Below are positions 16,474 to 24,651 of a stretch of 64,000 nt of DNA, piece after piece. The stretch lies in the NCBI RefSeq assembly GCF_016807185.1, contig NZ_JAEVYN010000002.1, positions 1,773,367 to 1,837,366 on the forward strand, written 5' to 3'. The notes beneath the pieces were generated by a model. The model was not told the DNA's origin. It searched no databases and saw only the letters and a program-made list of their open reading frames with translations. Made by a program: the position numbers and the translations under genes. Each line of letters opens with the position of its first letter. Position 1 is the stretch's first letter. This DNA is from Leptolyngbya sp. Cla-17. Lineage in GTDB: Bacteria > Cyanobacteriota > Cyanobacteriia > Leptolyngbyales > Leptolyngbyaceae.

Positions 16474-18134
16474 GTAATCGGTAGCCAGATGCAGGACAAA
16501 TGATTTTCTGTTTGAGAAGCGCCATCACTATCACCACTCATCACCGTTAGGGTGATAATTTTCTGATCGATCAGTCGTGTTTTATCAGCAGGTTTGCCCG
16601 TTCCAGCATTGACTGGATAAGCCGGAAAGCAAGCAGCACTGAGGCTAAGGCGAATTGCATAACCTCGCTGAATGCAAATACAGGTGGGCTGAAGTGCCAA
16701 GGTCAGCGGCTCAGTTTTTTGCGCTGGCTGAACCTGCATATATCCCTGAGTAAAATTGTAAACTGCGCCATTGGGATGCACCGTTGACAGCACCGCACCC
16801 AGATCAAAGCTGGGTGCATCGGCAAAACAATACACCGTCAGGATCACTTCTCCCGCCAAGTGCAAAGCTTCCATTAGAGGCTCGGAAGTGTAAGTCAAAA
16901 CATCTGTGCGGCAATCCAACGCCGATCGCTCAAACGATCCCGACGGAAAAGCAGCATGACCTCCTTGAGCAGGAACAGGTCGCCAAGGATCGTGAACGAG
17001 GGTATCGAAGGAATTTTGGATTTTAGATTTTGGATTTTGAATTAATTGACCGTCTTGGTCATTCATACCCGCAAGTCCAGTGCTGGACAGGTAAAAGGCA
17101 GTGGGTTCAGCAAAATTCCAGGAATCAAGCGATCGCCACTGGTTCGTGCCCATCTCAAATAGCTGAATCGGCGGTTCATTAAGTAAGCCGGGATCATTGC
17201 CTTTAAGAAAGTGGTCAAACCAGTGGAGTTGCAGGCGATCGCAGGGATTGTTGGCTTCGACACCAAAATTGATCGCGCCAACCTGCCGACTCCAGGGTAA
17301 ATGCGCCCAAGCACCCACAATCAACTGCTGGCGATATTGGCTGCGGCTTGCCATTTCCTTGTAAAGGCTGAGGGTGCCGCGCAAAAAGGTATCAAACCAA
17401 CCGCCAATGTGTAGCATCGGCAAATCCACATCTTTCAAGTAGGTTTTGGGTGAAAGGGTTTCCCAGTAATCACCTGGATCAGGCTGGGCTAGCCAGTCAT
17501 GATAAAACGAGGTGGAGTCAAGTTCGCTTAAAACACGCGATCGCGCGGGCACCGTTTCACCAAAGGTCAAATTTTTAGCTGCCGTCGTTAAAGTATAAAA
17601 AGCAGTTTCATCTCCTTTCAGCCGAGCCGTTTCAGCCGCCAGTTGCAGTGCCCAACCCATATTTGACTGCAAACAAAATGCCCCGTTTTCATAGGCCCAG
17701 TCGCAATATAGATCATGGGCAAGCATAGCAGGGCACAGGGTTCTGAGTGCCGGGGGCTTAGCGGCAGCAGCATAGAGCTGAGTCATGCCCTGATAAGAAA
17801 AGCCGTACATGCCTACTGCGCCTGTGCTGCCAGTCAGGTTTGCCGCCCACTGGACGCTGTCGTAACCGTCCTCAATTTCGTGAGCAAACAGTTTGAATTC
17901 CCCTTCTGAGGTGCCGCGTCCCCGCACATCTTGAATCACCACAATGTATCCCTGAGCGGCATACCAGGAGGGATGGGCATAAACCACGGTGGAAGCGATT
18001 GCCCGTCCATAGGGTTGCCGCATTAACAGCACGGGAAACTCACCGTTCATCACCGGACGATACACATCCGCATCGAGCCGCACGCGATCGCGCGTCCACA
18101 TTGAAACCGTTTCTTTGGAAACAGGAAAAACCAT
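16470..18134 (-). CDS. CocE/NonD family serine hydrolase (X-Pro dipeptidyl-peptidase S15 superfamily)
   Basis: A 554-residue alpha/beta hydrolase of the CocE type (esters or acyl-amide peptides). The nucleophile is Ser113 in MYGFSYQG, the acid Asp248 in IGGWFDTFLRG, and the base His278 in VGAWAHLPW. VVIQDVRGRGTSEGEF is the usual oxyanion-side motif. A C-terminal jelly-roll domain (about residues 370-554) has the SEPL and VYCFADAPSFDLGAVLS motifs of the family. At the domain border the protein contains IQNPKSKIQNS, the translation of a heptamer repeat (17013-17040). Its last four bases overlap the stop of the convergent CDF-like gene. Confidence 0.9.
   Translation of the reverse strand: MVFPVSKETVSMWTRDRVRLDADVYRPVMNGEFPVLLMRQPYGRAIASTVVYAHPSWYAAQGYIVVIQDVRGRGTSEGEFKLFAHEIEDGYDSVQWAANLTGSTGAVGMYGFSYQGMTQLYAAAAKPPALRTLCPAMLAHDLYCDWAYENGAFCLQSNMGWALQLAAETARLKGDETAFYTLTTAAKNLTFGETVPARSRVLSELDSTSFYHDWLAQPDPGDYWETLSPKTYLKDVDLPMLHIGGWFDTFLRGTLSLYKEMASRSQYRQQLIVGAWAHLPWSRQVGAINFGVEANNPCDRLQLHWFDHFLKGNDPGLLNEPPIQLFEMGTNQWRSLDSWNFAEPTAFYLSSTGLAGMNDQDGQLIQNPKSKIQNSFDTLVHDPWRPVPAQGGHAAFPSGSFERSALDCRTDVLTYTSEPLMEALHLAGEVILTVYCFADAPSFDLGAVLSTVHPNGAVYNFTQGYMQVQPAQKTEPLTLALQPTCICIQRGYAIRLSLSAACFPAYPVNAGTGKPADKTRLIDQKIITLTVMSGDSDGASQTENHLSCIWLPIT
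17013..17040. repeat. Four tandem ATTTTGG-type heptamers inside a coding region
   Basis: Four 7-base units in a row: ATTTTGG, ATTTTAG, ATTTTGG, ATTTTGA (on the minus strand, copies of CCAAAAT). Short tandem heptamers of this kind are a known class of repeat in cyanobacterial genomes (STRR-like). This copy lies within the CocE-type hydrolase gene and is read through in frame as a linker before the C-terminal domain. Confidence 0.75.
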
Positions 18135-18255
18135 CAGGATAGGAACCTGCTTTTATTAGAAACAGCGCGATCGCCTGATATTAAACAACTATTGGAAAAA
18201 TTGCTTGCACCGTCAGTCAAATCAATGTCTTTAATATCTTTGCAGTGAGAACTTC

Positions 18256-18295
18256 AAAAGCAGAAGATTCTTGTCAACAAGAGTCTTCTGCTTTT
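18256..18295 (-). terminator. Long hairpin, probable terminator of the DUF1815 gene
   Basis: An 18-base inverted repeat (AAAAGCAGAAGATTCTTG and CAAGAGTCTTCTGCTTTT) separated by a four-base loop, with one mismatch that is a G-U pair in one transcript. It lies 40 bases after the DUF1815 stop and upstream of the CocE gene, and is flanked by A and T runs. It could terminate transcripts from either direction. Confidence 0.7.
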
Positions 18296-18335
18296 AAAAA
18301 CTAGTGACCTGCACTCAGGCATTTAGTTCAGTCAG

Positions 18336-18686
18336 CTAGCCTAAATTTCCAGTTACCATTGCTGGAACAGATTGGGAAGGCTTAAGTTGATATTTGACGA
18401 GGTTAGCTAATTCTTGAAGTTGACTAATTGCTTCCGCACCTTCTAGCTTCATCAACTCGCGATCGTCGCGCATTTCAGTCCAAGTAATGCCGTAATCAGA
18501 AACCAAGAAACGAATTAGATGGCTATCTGCCAGACTCACCATAAATGACGCGCTATTCATTTGGCCGCCGCAGGTATAGCAAGATGCTAGATAACCCTTT
18601 CGCTCTAGCACGATCGCAAGAGCCTGAAGATTCATGACCAAATCTTGGACAAATTGACGATGTTGCTCTGCAAGTCTTATAAACAC
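18336..18686 (-). CDS. DUF1815 family cyanobacterial protein
   Basis: A 116-residue soluble protein of unknown function. The stretches HRQFVQDLVMNLQALAIVLE, ASCYTCGGQMNSASFMVSL, FLVSDYGITWTEMRDDRELM and LEGAEAISQLQELANLVKYQ match from memory the DUF1815 family, which is highly conserved in cyanobacteria. Cys-Tyr-Thr-Cys could bind metal or form a disulfide. The start is GTG 18686, supported by a strong GGAGGG five bases upstream. A TTGACA-like -35 element lies at 18727-18732 on the minus strand, though the matching -10 is weak. Confidence 0.8.
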   Translation of the reverse strand: MFIRLAEQHRQFVQDLVMNLQALAIVLERKGYLASCYTCGGQMNSASFMVSLADSHLIRFLVSDYGITWTEMRDDRELMKLEGAEAISQLQELANLVKYQLKPSQSVPAMVTGNLG

Positions 18687-19221
18687 GGCTGCCCTCCAAT
18701 CACCACATGCAATTCTCGAAAAACTCTGTCAAGAATTGAAACATTTACTATAAACGATAATGCACGCTCTCAAGACTTCAAACCGCTCCTTGACTTTGTC
18801 ATCAGGTTCATCATTGCTTTCCTGAACCTGAGCCAAATACAGGATAACTGAGCTTACTGCTAAACAAAGTATCTATAGAGACAGTCAGTCTCAACCCCTT
18901 TTTTAAGAGATTGACTTCTTAGTTTTGCAACTTTGAAAGGGTACTCCCACAAAACGATTCTAACCATATTCATATGCTTGTGACGAATCGATAAGCAGAA
19001 TTGCTTACTGATTTGGAAAATGCTTTGCACAACAGATGAAGTTCTCTAAATCCTAAAACCGTTTCTACCACCCTCTCTGGCGCTTTAAAGGAGAGAAGAG
19101 AACTGACCATTAAGCATACTGGTTTGAATTTTGTATGCATAACCACAGAAATACTTATCAATACATCCCGTAACGATCGCTTTAGCTCGGCTCCTATAGA
19201 TAGAATAAGATCCAGACGCGT
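18687..19221. other. Gene-free region between DUF1815 and hflX
   Basis: 535 bases without a credible gene. The DUF1815-proximal end holds the probable promoter of that gene. The hflX-proximal end holds TATAGATAGAATAAG about 10-25 bases before the TTG start, a possible -10 region. A 63-residue minus-strand frame (18970-19161) has no recognisable features and no ribosome site and is not called. Confidence 0.5.
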
Positions 19222-20922
19222 TTGGCTAGGCAGTTTATCGACTTAATTCACGGAAATCTTCAAGGCATCAAGAGTAGTCAGCTTAAACAGTTGCAGCAGC
19301 TTTACCAGCAGCGATTACCCAGCGATCGCACGACTACTGCCGAGTTTGCTCAGCGCCTTGCTGCCGTCAGTACTGAATTGAGTCAACCTATTTGTGCTTA
19401 CATTAATCGTCGCGGACAGGTCATTCGGGTGGGTGTTGGCACTCCTCGCCAAACTCGCATTCCACCTTTAGAACTACCTCGCTACGGAGCAGAACGACTG
19501 AGTGGCATTCGCTGTATTGCAACACAGTTAAAAAATGAGCCGCCTGGCGAGACAACTTTGACGGTGATGGCAATGCAGCGGCTAGACGCTCTAGTGGTTT
19601 TGAGCTTGACTGGAAGTGGATTCGAGCGTCGCGGGGGGGGAGCGACGGGCTACATTGCGGCAGCCTATCTTGCCCATCTGGTGCCCCACCCAGAAGCCAC
19701 CTGGACAGTGACTCCAGCCTTGAGCGTAGATGTCATTGCTGACCAAGATTTTTCTGCCTTAGTAGAAGGACTCGAAGAAGAGTTTCGCCGCGAGTTTATT
19801 GCCCGCCAGGTTGATCAAGATCACGATCGCGTCTTGATTGTGGGGCTGCATACTGAAAAAATCCACTCTCAGCAATTTCAAGATGGCCTAGAAGAATTAG
19901 GGCGACTGATTGAAACAGCGGGAGGCGAGGTGTTGCAGACTCTGACGCAAAAGCGACCCCACCCCCATCCTCGCACCGTGGTAGGAGAAGGGAAAGTTCA
20001 GGAAATTGCGCGATCGGTGCAAAGCGTGGGTGCGAATCTAGTCGTCTTCGATCGCGATTTGTCTCCCGCCCAAGTACGAAATTTGGAGACTCAAATTGGG
20101 TTGCGAGTTATTGATCGCACGGAAGTGATCCTAGATATCTTCGCCCAGCGCGCCCAATCGGGAGCCGGGAAGCTGCAAGTTGAACTGGCGCAATTGGAAT
20201 ATCGCCTACCCCGATTAACCGGACGCGGCCAGGCAATGTCACGATTAGGCGGCGGTATTGGCACCCGAGGACCCGGTGAAACAAAGCTAGAAACTGAACG
20301 CCGCTCTATTCAACAGCGGATCACTCGCTTACAACGGGAAGTGACCCAACTGCAAGCCCACCGTGCCCGGATGCGCCAACGCCGTCAGCATGAAGAGGTG
20401 CCCTCAATCGCCGTAGTGGGCTACACCAACGCGGGTAAATCAACCCTGCTAAACGTACTCACCAATGCTGAGGTTTATACTGCTGACCAGCTTTTTGCCA
20501 CCCTTGATCCGACAACGCGCCGCATGGTCGTCCCTGATGCCATCACGCAAGAGCCACTGTCGGTTTTGCTAACCGATACTGTCGGCTTTATTCATGAGTT
20601 GCCGCCCTCCTTGGTTGATGCCTTTCGTGCCACGCTTGAAGAAGTAACAGAAGCTACAGCACTAATACATCTGGTGGATTTGTCGCATCCAGCATGGCAA
20701 AGCCAAATTCGCTCAGTCATGACCATTTTATCTGGCATGGCGATCGCCCCCGGTCCTAGCCTGTTGGCATTCAATAAAATCGATCAGATTGATGGCGACA
20801 CGCTCATGCTGGCAAAAGAAGAGCATCCTCAGGCGCTATTTATTTCTGCCAGCGAACGGCTTGGCTTAGAAACGCTCCGTCATCGCCTGGGGCAACTGGT
20901 TCACTATGCAGCATCCTGCTAG
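19222..20922 (+). CDS. hflX: Ribosome-associated GTPase HflX
   Basis: A GTPase that binds the 50S subunit and can split stalled or hibernating ribosomes. The 566 residues comprise a cyanobacterial-type N-terminal extension (1-170), the HflX domain with HPHPRTVVGEGKVQEI and FDRDLSPAQVRNLE, the glycine-rich RLGGGIGTRGPGETKLETE, a coiled coil (about 355-390), and the G domain: G1 VVGYTNAGKS near residue 400, DTVGF (G3) and FNKID (G4). The start is TTG 19222; the next residues LIHGNLQGIKSSQLKQLQ fit other cyanobacterial HflX N-termini. clpP follows 72 bases downstream. Confidence 0.94.
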   Translation: MARQFIDLIHGNLQGIKSSQLKQLQQLYQQRLPSDRTTTAEFAQRLAAVSTELSQPICAYINRRGQVIRVGVGTPRQTRIPPLELPRYGAERLSGIRCIATQLKNEPPGETTLTVMAMQRLDALVVLSLTGSGFERRGGGATGYIAAAYLAHLVPHPEATWTVTPALSVDVIADQDFSALVEGLEEEFRREFIARQVDQDHDRVLIVGLHTEKIHSQQFQDGLEELGRLIETAGGEVLQTLTQKRPHPHPRTVVGEGKVQEIARSVQSVGANLVVFDRDLSPAQVRNLETQIGLRVIDRTEVILDIFAQRAQSGAGKLQVELAQLEYRLPRLTGRGQAMSRLGGGIGTRGPGETKLETERRSIQQRITRLQREVTQLQAHRARMRQRRQHEEVPSIAVVGYTNAGKSTLLNVLTNAEVYTADQLFATLDPTTRRMVVPDAITQEPLSVLLTDTVGFIHELPPSLVDAFRATLEEVTEATALIHLVDLSHPAWQSQIRSVMTILSGMAIAPGPSLLAFNKIDQIDGDTLMLAKEEHPQALFISASERLGLETLRHRLGQLVHYAASC

Positions 20923-20994
20923 TTTCAATCGCCTCCCGCCTCATATCTCCCAGCAAATCTGTAGAATGGGAGAAAATCACTACACGCAGGCTCT

Positions 20995-21600
20995 ATGATT
21001 CCTACCGTTATTGAACAGTCTGGTCGCGGTGAACGCGCCTTTGACATCTACTCTCGCCTTCTGAGGGAGCGGATTGTGTTTTTGGGTCAGCAGGTTGATT
21101 CAGATCTGGCGAATCTGATTGTTGCCCAGCTGCTGTTTTTGGAAGCAGAAGATTCAGAAAAAGATATTTACCTCTATATCAACTCGCCGGGTGGATCAGT
21201 GACCGCTGGCATGGGCATTTATGACACCATTAAGCAAATTCGCCCAGCCGTTTCCACGGTTTGTATGGGACTTGCTGCCAGCATGGGCGCATTTTTGCTG
21301 AGTGCCGGAGAAAAGGGCAAGCGCATGAGTCTTCCTAACTCTCGGATTATGATTCACCAACCACTGGGTGGTGCTCAGGGGCAAGCAACCGATATTGAAA
21401 TTCAAGCAAAGGAAATCTTGTATCACAAGCAGCGCTTGAATGAGTTGCTGGCAGATCACACTGGGCAGCCATTGGATCGCATTCAGGATGATACCGAACG
21501 TGACTTTTTCATGTCTGCGGATGAAGCAAAAGACTATGGCTTGATCGATCAAGTGATTGATCGTCGCCCTTCAGCTGTCCATCCGATCGCTAACAACTGA
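20995..21600 (+). CDS. clpP: ATP-dependent Clp protease proteolytic subunit ClpP
   Basis: Serine protease subunit that forms the tetradecameric chamber used with ClpC or ClpX. The catalytic triad is Ser96 (MGLAASMGAF), His121 (IMIHQPLGG) and Asp170 (DDTERDFFM). YINSPGGSVTAGMGIYDT is the standard substrate-binding turn. Length (201) and a short removable N-terminus (MIPTVIEQSGRGERAFDIYS) are typical. TAGAAT 30 bases before the ATG may be a -10 element. Cyanobacteria carry several clpP copies; which paralogue this is cannot be told here. Confidence 0.95.
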   Translation: MIPTVIEQSGRGERAFDIYSRLLRERIVFLGQQVDSDLANLIVAQLLFLEAEDSEKDIYLYINSPGGSVTAGMGIYDTIKQIRPAVSTVCMGLAASMGAFLLSAGEKGKRMSLPNSRIMIHQPLGGAQGQATDIEIQAKEILYHKQRLNELLADHTGQPLDRIQDDTERDFFMSADEAKDYGLIDQVIDRRPSAVHPIANN

Positions 21601-21620
21601 GCGATCGCCCTCAAACTGGC

Positions 21621-22643
21621 TTAAATGCCATTGACTGAAGGTAACGCTCTCAAATAATTTAAAAAGTCCATCAACTCGTCCACGTCTAGGCGCTGTCGAG
21701 TTGATTTTTTATAGGTGCGCTTTAGGTAATCGCGACCCTCTTGCTTGGTCCAGCCAATGCGATCCATTTCAACATCGGTATGAGCAATCAGGGTCGAGAG
21801 ATCGTCTGGCTCGTTCGCATCCGAAGGGAGGGAAGCGATTGGATTTTCTTCCGCGATCGCCTTTTTGGGTTTGCTTAAGTTGGCAGAAACTGGGTGCTCC
21901 TCTTCGCGCTGATCTTCTTGCACCCGTGCGGCAGGGGCGATTGTGGCGACTGTCTCAGTTTCAATTAGTGGGTCTTCAGGTAATGGGTCTTCAGATAATT
22001 CATATTCGGGTTCGCTGTCTTCATATCCCGCCCCATAGTCTTCAACACTGGGTAAATACTCTTCGATAGGATGATCATTCACAGTCTCATCAGTGTGGTC
22101 TTCTTCGGTAGGCATCGCTGGTTCTGAAAATAGCGATGTTGAAAACGGCATAGATAAATCGACTGATATCTCAGGCATCGGCACCGCAGGTAAGGGCGGG
22201 GGGGCAGCCATTTCAATAAGTTCCGAAGTAGACACTTCAATCGCTTCCGGATCTAAGTTGGGTAATGCTTTTATCGGAAAGCCATTATCTATTGGGTGCC
22301 TAATCGAGGTAGGCAAAATTTCTGGTAGCGGAGTTTCGGGTGAGCGATCGCTGCTAATGGGTGTTGTCAAATCAGGCGCAACGAGTGGAGCCAGGTTTGC
22401 GGATGTAGGTGTTGTGAATATGCCCAAAAAGTCTAAAACTCTTAGCCTCGCTTGATCTTCTGCCATTTCAAGTGTGGTTGAGTCTGCCATACTGGTTGCG
22501 ATCGCCACACCATTCAGTTGCACGATCGCCTTCACAATAAATCGCTCTTGGTGAATTTGCACCAGTTCTGTCACCAAAGCACTCATAGGATATTGCTTTT
22601 GTAACTGAGTGAACCATCCGTGAGAGACACTGGTCTGAGACAT
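21621..22643 (-). CDS. Acidic modular protein with an N-terminal Rad52-like/dsRBD-like fold and a conserved C-terminal motif
   Basis: A 340-residue protein of uncertain role. The N-terminus (about 15-80) reads FIVKAIVQLNGVAIATSMAD and LEMAEDQARLRVLDFLGI, an arrangement reminiscent of Rad52/dsRBD-like domains (beta strands, then a helix that counts alleles or strands). The middle (about 85-285) is low complexity, rich in Pro, Glu, Asp and Ser. The C-terminus has GWTKQEGRDYLKRTYKKSTR followed by LDVDELMDFLNYLRAL, a short module I associate with several cyanobacterial proteins of DNA-processing flavour. Function is unproven. It converges on clpP with a 20-base gap. Confidence 0.65.
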   Translation of the reverse strand: MSQTSVSHGWFTQLQKQYPMSALVTELVQIHQERFIVKAIVQLNGVAIATSMADSTTLEMAEDQARLRVLDFLGIFTTPTSANLAPLVAPDLTTPISSDRSPETPLPEILPTSIRHPIDNGFPIKALPNLDPEAIEVSTSELIEMAAPPPLPAVPMPEISVDLSMPFSTSLFSEPAMPTEEDHTDETVNDHPIEEYLPSVEDYGAGYEDSEPEYELSEDPLPEDPLIETETVATIAPAARVQEDQREEEHPVSANLSKPKKAIAEENPIASLPSDANEPDDLSTLIAHTDVEMDRIGWTKQEGRDYLKRTYKKSTRQRLDVDELMDFLNYLRALPSVNGI

Positions 22644-22946
22644 AACGAGAATCCAAAAGATAACTAAAATTCTAAAATCGCTGCTAGCTACAGTAGCGCA
22701 CTAGTCCCTCTGTAACGCATGAATCATTGCGCGACCCTGCGAGGGGTTTGTCACAAAAACTTGACATTTGCAATACAGTTGAGGGATGTTTTTCTGGTGA
22801 AACTTCCCCCGAAACGGTTTTAGCAGCGGGATTAACTCAAATGTAATCTACGATATGGCGATAGAGATAACAGGTCTATATAGTGACAGAGTAGCGCTCA
22901 ACAAGTCTCAGGCTAGTTAAAAAAAGCTACAGTAAAGACCTTTGAA
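22644..22946. other. Divergent intergenic region upstream of phoU
   Basis: 303 bases between the acidic modular protein and phoU, which are divergently transcribed. It must hold both promoters. A Pho-box-type direct repeat was looked for and not found with confidence. Confidence 0.4.
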
Positions 22947-23618
22947 GTGCATGTGGCAAGCGAACTATTGGATACAAGCTCAACCCGTTTACAGTTTGAA
23001 CGACAGATTAAGCGCATTCAGCGAGATGTTTTGCGAATGGGTGCGCTAGTTGAAAACTCTTTTTGGCTGGCACGGCAAGCCCTCTTTGAGCGCAATTTAG
23101 AAGCTCCCAATCAAATTTCACTCCAAGATGAGCAAATTGACAAACTTTATCGTCAAATCGAGCACGACTGTGTGACGCTGATTGCCCTACAATCGCCTGT
23201 TGCTCAGGATCTTCGTTTGCTGAGCGCAATGATGCAGTTAGTCCGTGACCTTGAGCGGATTGGTGACTACGCAGAAGATTTAGGTGAAATTTCAATTTTG
23301 CTATTTCCTTATCCAGTTCCAGTTTATATGGAACAGGTAAAGCGGATGTGCGATCGGTGTCGGGCAATGTTGGCGCTCAGCTTAGCCGCCTTATCCGATC
23401 TGGATGCAGAATCAGGACTAGCCGTAAAAATACGCGATGATGCAGTGGATTTAGACTATGAAACCCTCTATCACTCATTGGCGCAGCAGAAAAATGTTCA
23501 AGGCGTTGTAGAACCGATTGTCTTGTTAGTGCTAACTATCCGGCATTTAGAGCGCATGGCAGATCATGCCACCAATATCGGGAAGCGAGTTGCTTATATT
23601 GTCACAGGGCAACGATAG
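22947..23618 (+). CDS. phoU: PhoU, phosphate-uptake regulator
   Basis: Regulates the Pst phosphate transporter and the PhoR-type kinase. The 223 residues form two three-helix PhoU repeats: ALFERNLEAPNQISLQDEQI with LMSAMMQLVRDLERIGDYAED-like first repeat (RLLSAMMQLVRDLERIGDYA) and second repeat LTIRHLERMADHATNIGKRV. Both carry the E/D-x-x-x-D metal-cluster motif. Start is GTG 22947; a second GTG two codons on is an alternative. No pst genes are adjacent. Confidence 0.93.
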   Translation: MHVASELLDTSSTRLQFERQIKRIQRDVLRMGALVENSFWLARQALFERNLEAPNQISLQDEQIDKLYRQIEHDCVTLIALQSPVAQDLRLLSAMMQLVRDLERIGDYAEDLGEISILLFPYPVPVYMEQVKRMCDRCRAMLALSLAALSDLDAESGLAVKIRDDAVDLDYETLYHSLAQQKNVQGVVEPIVLLVLTIRHLERMADHATNIGKRVAYIVTGQR

Positions 23619-23773
23619 AAATCGCAGTGAACCAATTAGCGGTTAGCGAGGAGCTAATAGTCTTGAGTACTTCACTTCTCTCTTTTCCACTGCTTTCTTT
23701 GCAAAAAAAGGTGAGACAAGGCAACTGGGATACCACCCTTGATCATCAAGATTATATTGACTGTGGCAGATCA

Positions 23774-24640
23774 CTAAGGCTGAGGGACTAAAGGGTGTTT
23801 TAACTGCTGGATAAAAGTTTGAATAGCCTGGTTGTATTGAGTGCCAGCGATTTCGAGTAAATCATTATGGTCGGCTCCGGCGATCGCCACTAACTGCTTG
23901 GACGATCGCACCTGGCGCAGCAAGATTTCACTGTGGCGAAAGGGAATCAGGCCATCTTGGGTGCCGTGCAAAAACAACACCGGACAGCGCACTTTTTCGA
24001 TTTTGCGGAGATTATCGAAGCGATCGAAGGGGACAACCGCAATTTGGGTGATGACGCGAAAGGTGCTAGTAAAGGGGCTTTCCAGAATCAACCCAGCGAT
24101 CGCTTCTCGGCTGGCAATTTCCACACTGGTGCCACTGCCCAGCGATCGCCCATAGAGAATGATTCGATTGGGTGAAATGCCGAGCGTGACGGTCAAGTAG
24201 CGATACGCTGCTTCAATATCTTGATAGGCATTCTGTTCCGAGGGTTTGCCCTGACTGGTGCCATAGCCCCGATAGTCATAGGCAAACACTGAGACTCCCA
24301 AGTTTTTTAGACGTTCCAATCGTTGGCGAATGCGCCCCAAGTCTTCGGCATTCCCATGGCTATACAGCACAGTGTAGGTTGCGGTTGGATTGGGCAGATA
24401 TAGCGCTGAAATTTGTTCGCCGCTGTGAGTTGTGAGCTTCAAGATTTCTGGGCTGTCTTGATAGCTTCTAGGGCGCGGTAGAAAAATCAGCCGCTCGCCA
24501 TAGAAAAAGGCAAAGGCATTTAGCGCTAGATAACCCAGCAAAAAAAGTTGCAGCATCCGTCTAAGTGGTTTTCTGATCCATACCGATCTGATTCTGCTCC
24601 TGCCCATTTGTACTCTTTGTTTTTGACCCTGAACAGGCAT
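23774..24640 (-). CDS. Membrane-anchored alpha/beta hydrolase (ABHD13/17-like)
   Basis: A 288-residue serine hydrolase with one N-terminal membrane helix (about 30-48). The fold markers are YSHGNAEDLG (oxyanion region), FAYDYRGYGTSQGKPSE, the nucleophile elbow ILYGRSLGSGTSVEIA, LFLHGTQDGLIPF (acid Asp) and GADHNDLL (His). It resembles eukaryotic ABHD13/ABHD17 depalmitoylases and bacterial BAAT-like hydrolases; the substrate is unknown. The ATG lies 12 bases after the recJ stop, so the two probably share a transcript. Confidence 0.85.
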   Translation of the reverse strand: MPVQGQKQRVQMGRSRIRSVWIRKPLRRMLQLFLLGYLALNAFAFFYGERLIFLPRPRSYQDSPEILKLTTHSGEQISALYLPNPTATYTVLYSHGNAEDLGRIRQRLERLKNLGVSVFAYDYRGYGTSQGKPSEQNAYQDIEAAYRYLTVTLGISPNRIILYGRSLGSGTSVEIASREAIAGLILESPFTSTFRVITQIAVVPFDRFDNLRKIEKVRCPVLFLHGTQDGLIPFRHSEILLRQVRSSKQLVAIAGADHNDLLEIAGTQYNQAIQTFIQQLKHPLVPQP

Positions 24641-24651
24641 AAATGCTTCCC

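Noticed and set aside
18970..19161. 63-residue minus-strand frame upstream of hflX
   Set aside because: No ribosome site, no domain and unusual composition; treated as intergenic.
22644..22946. Possible Pho box upstream of phoU
   Set aside because: No convincing spaced direct repeats were seen.
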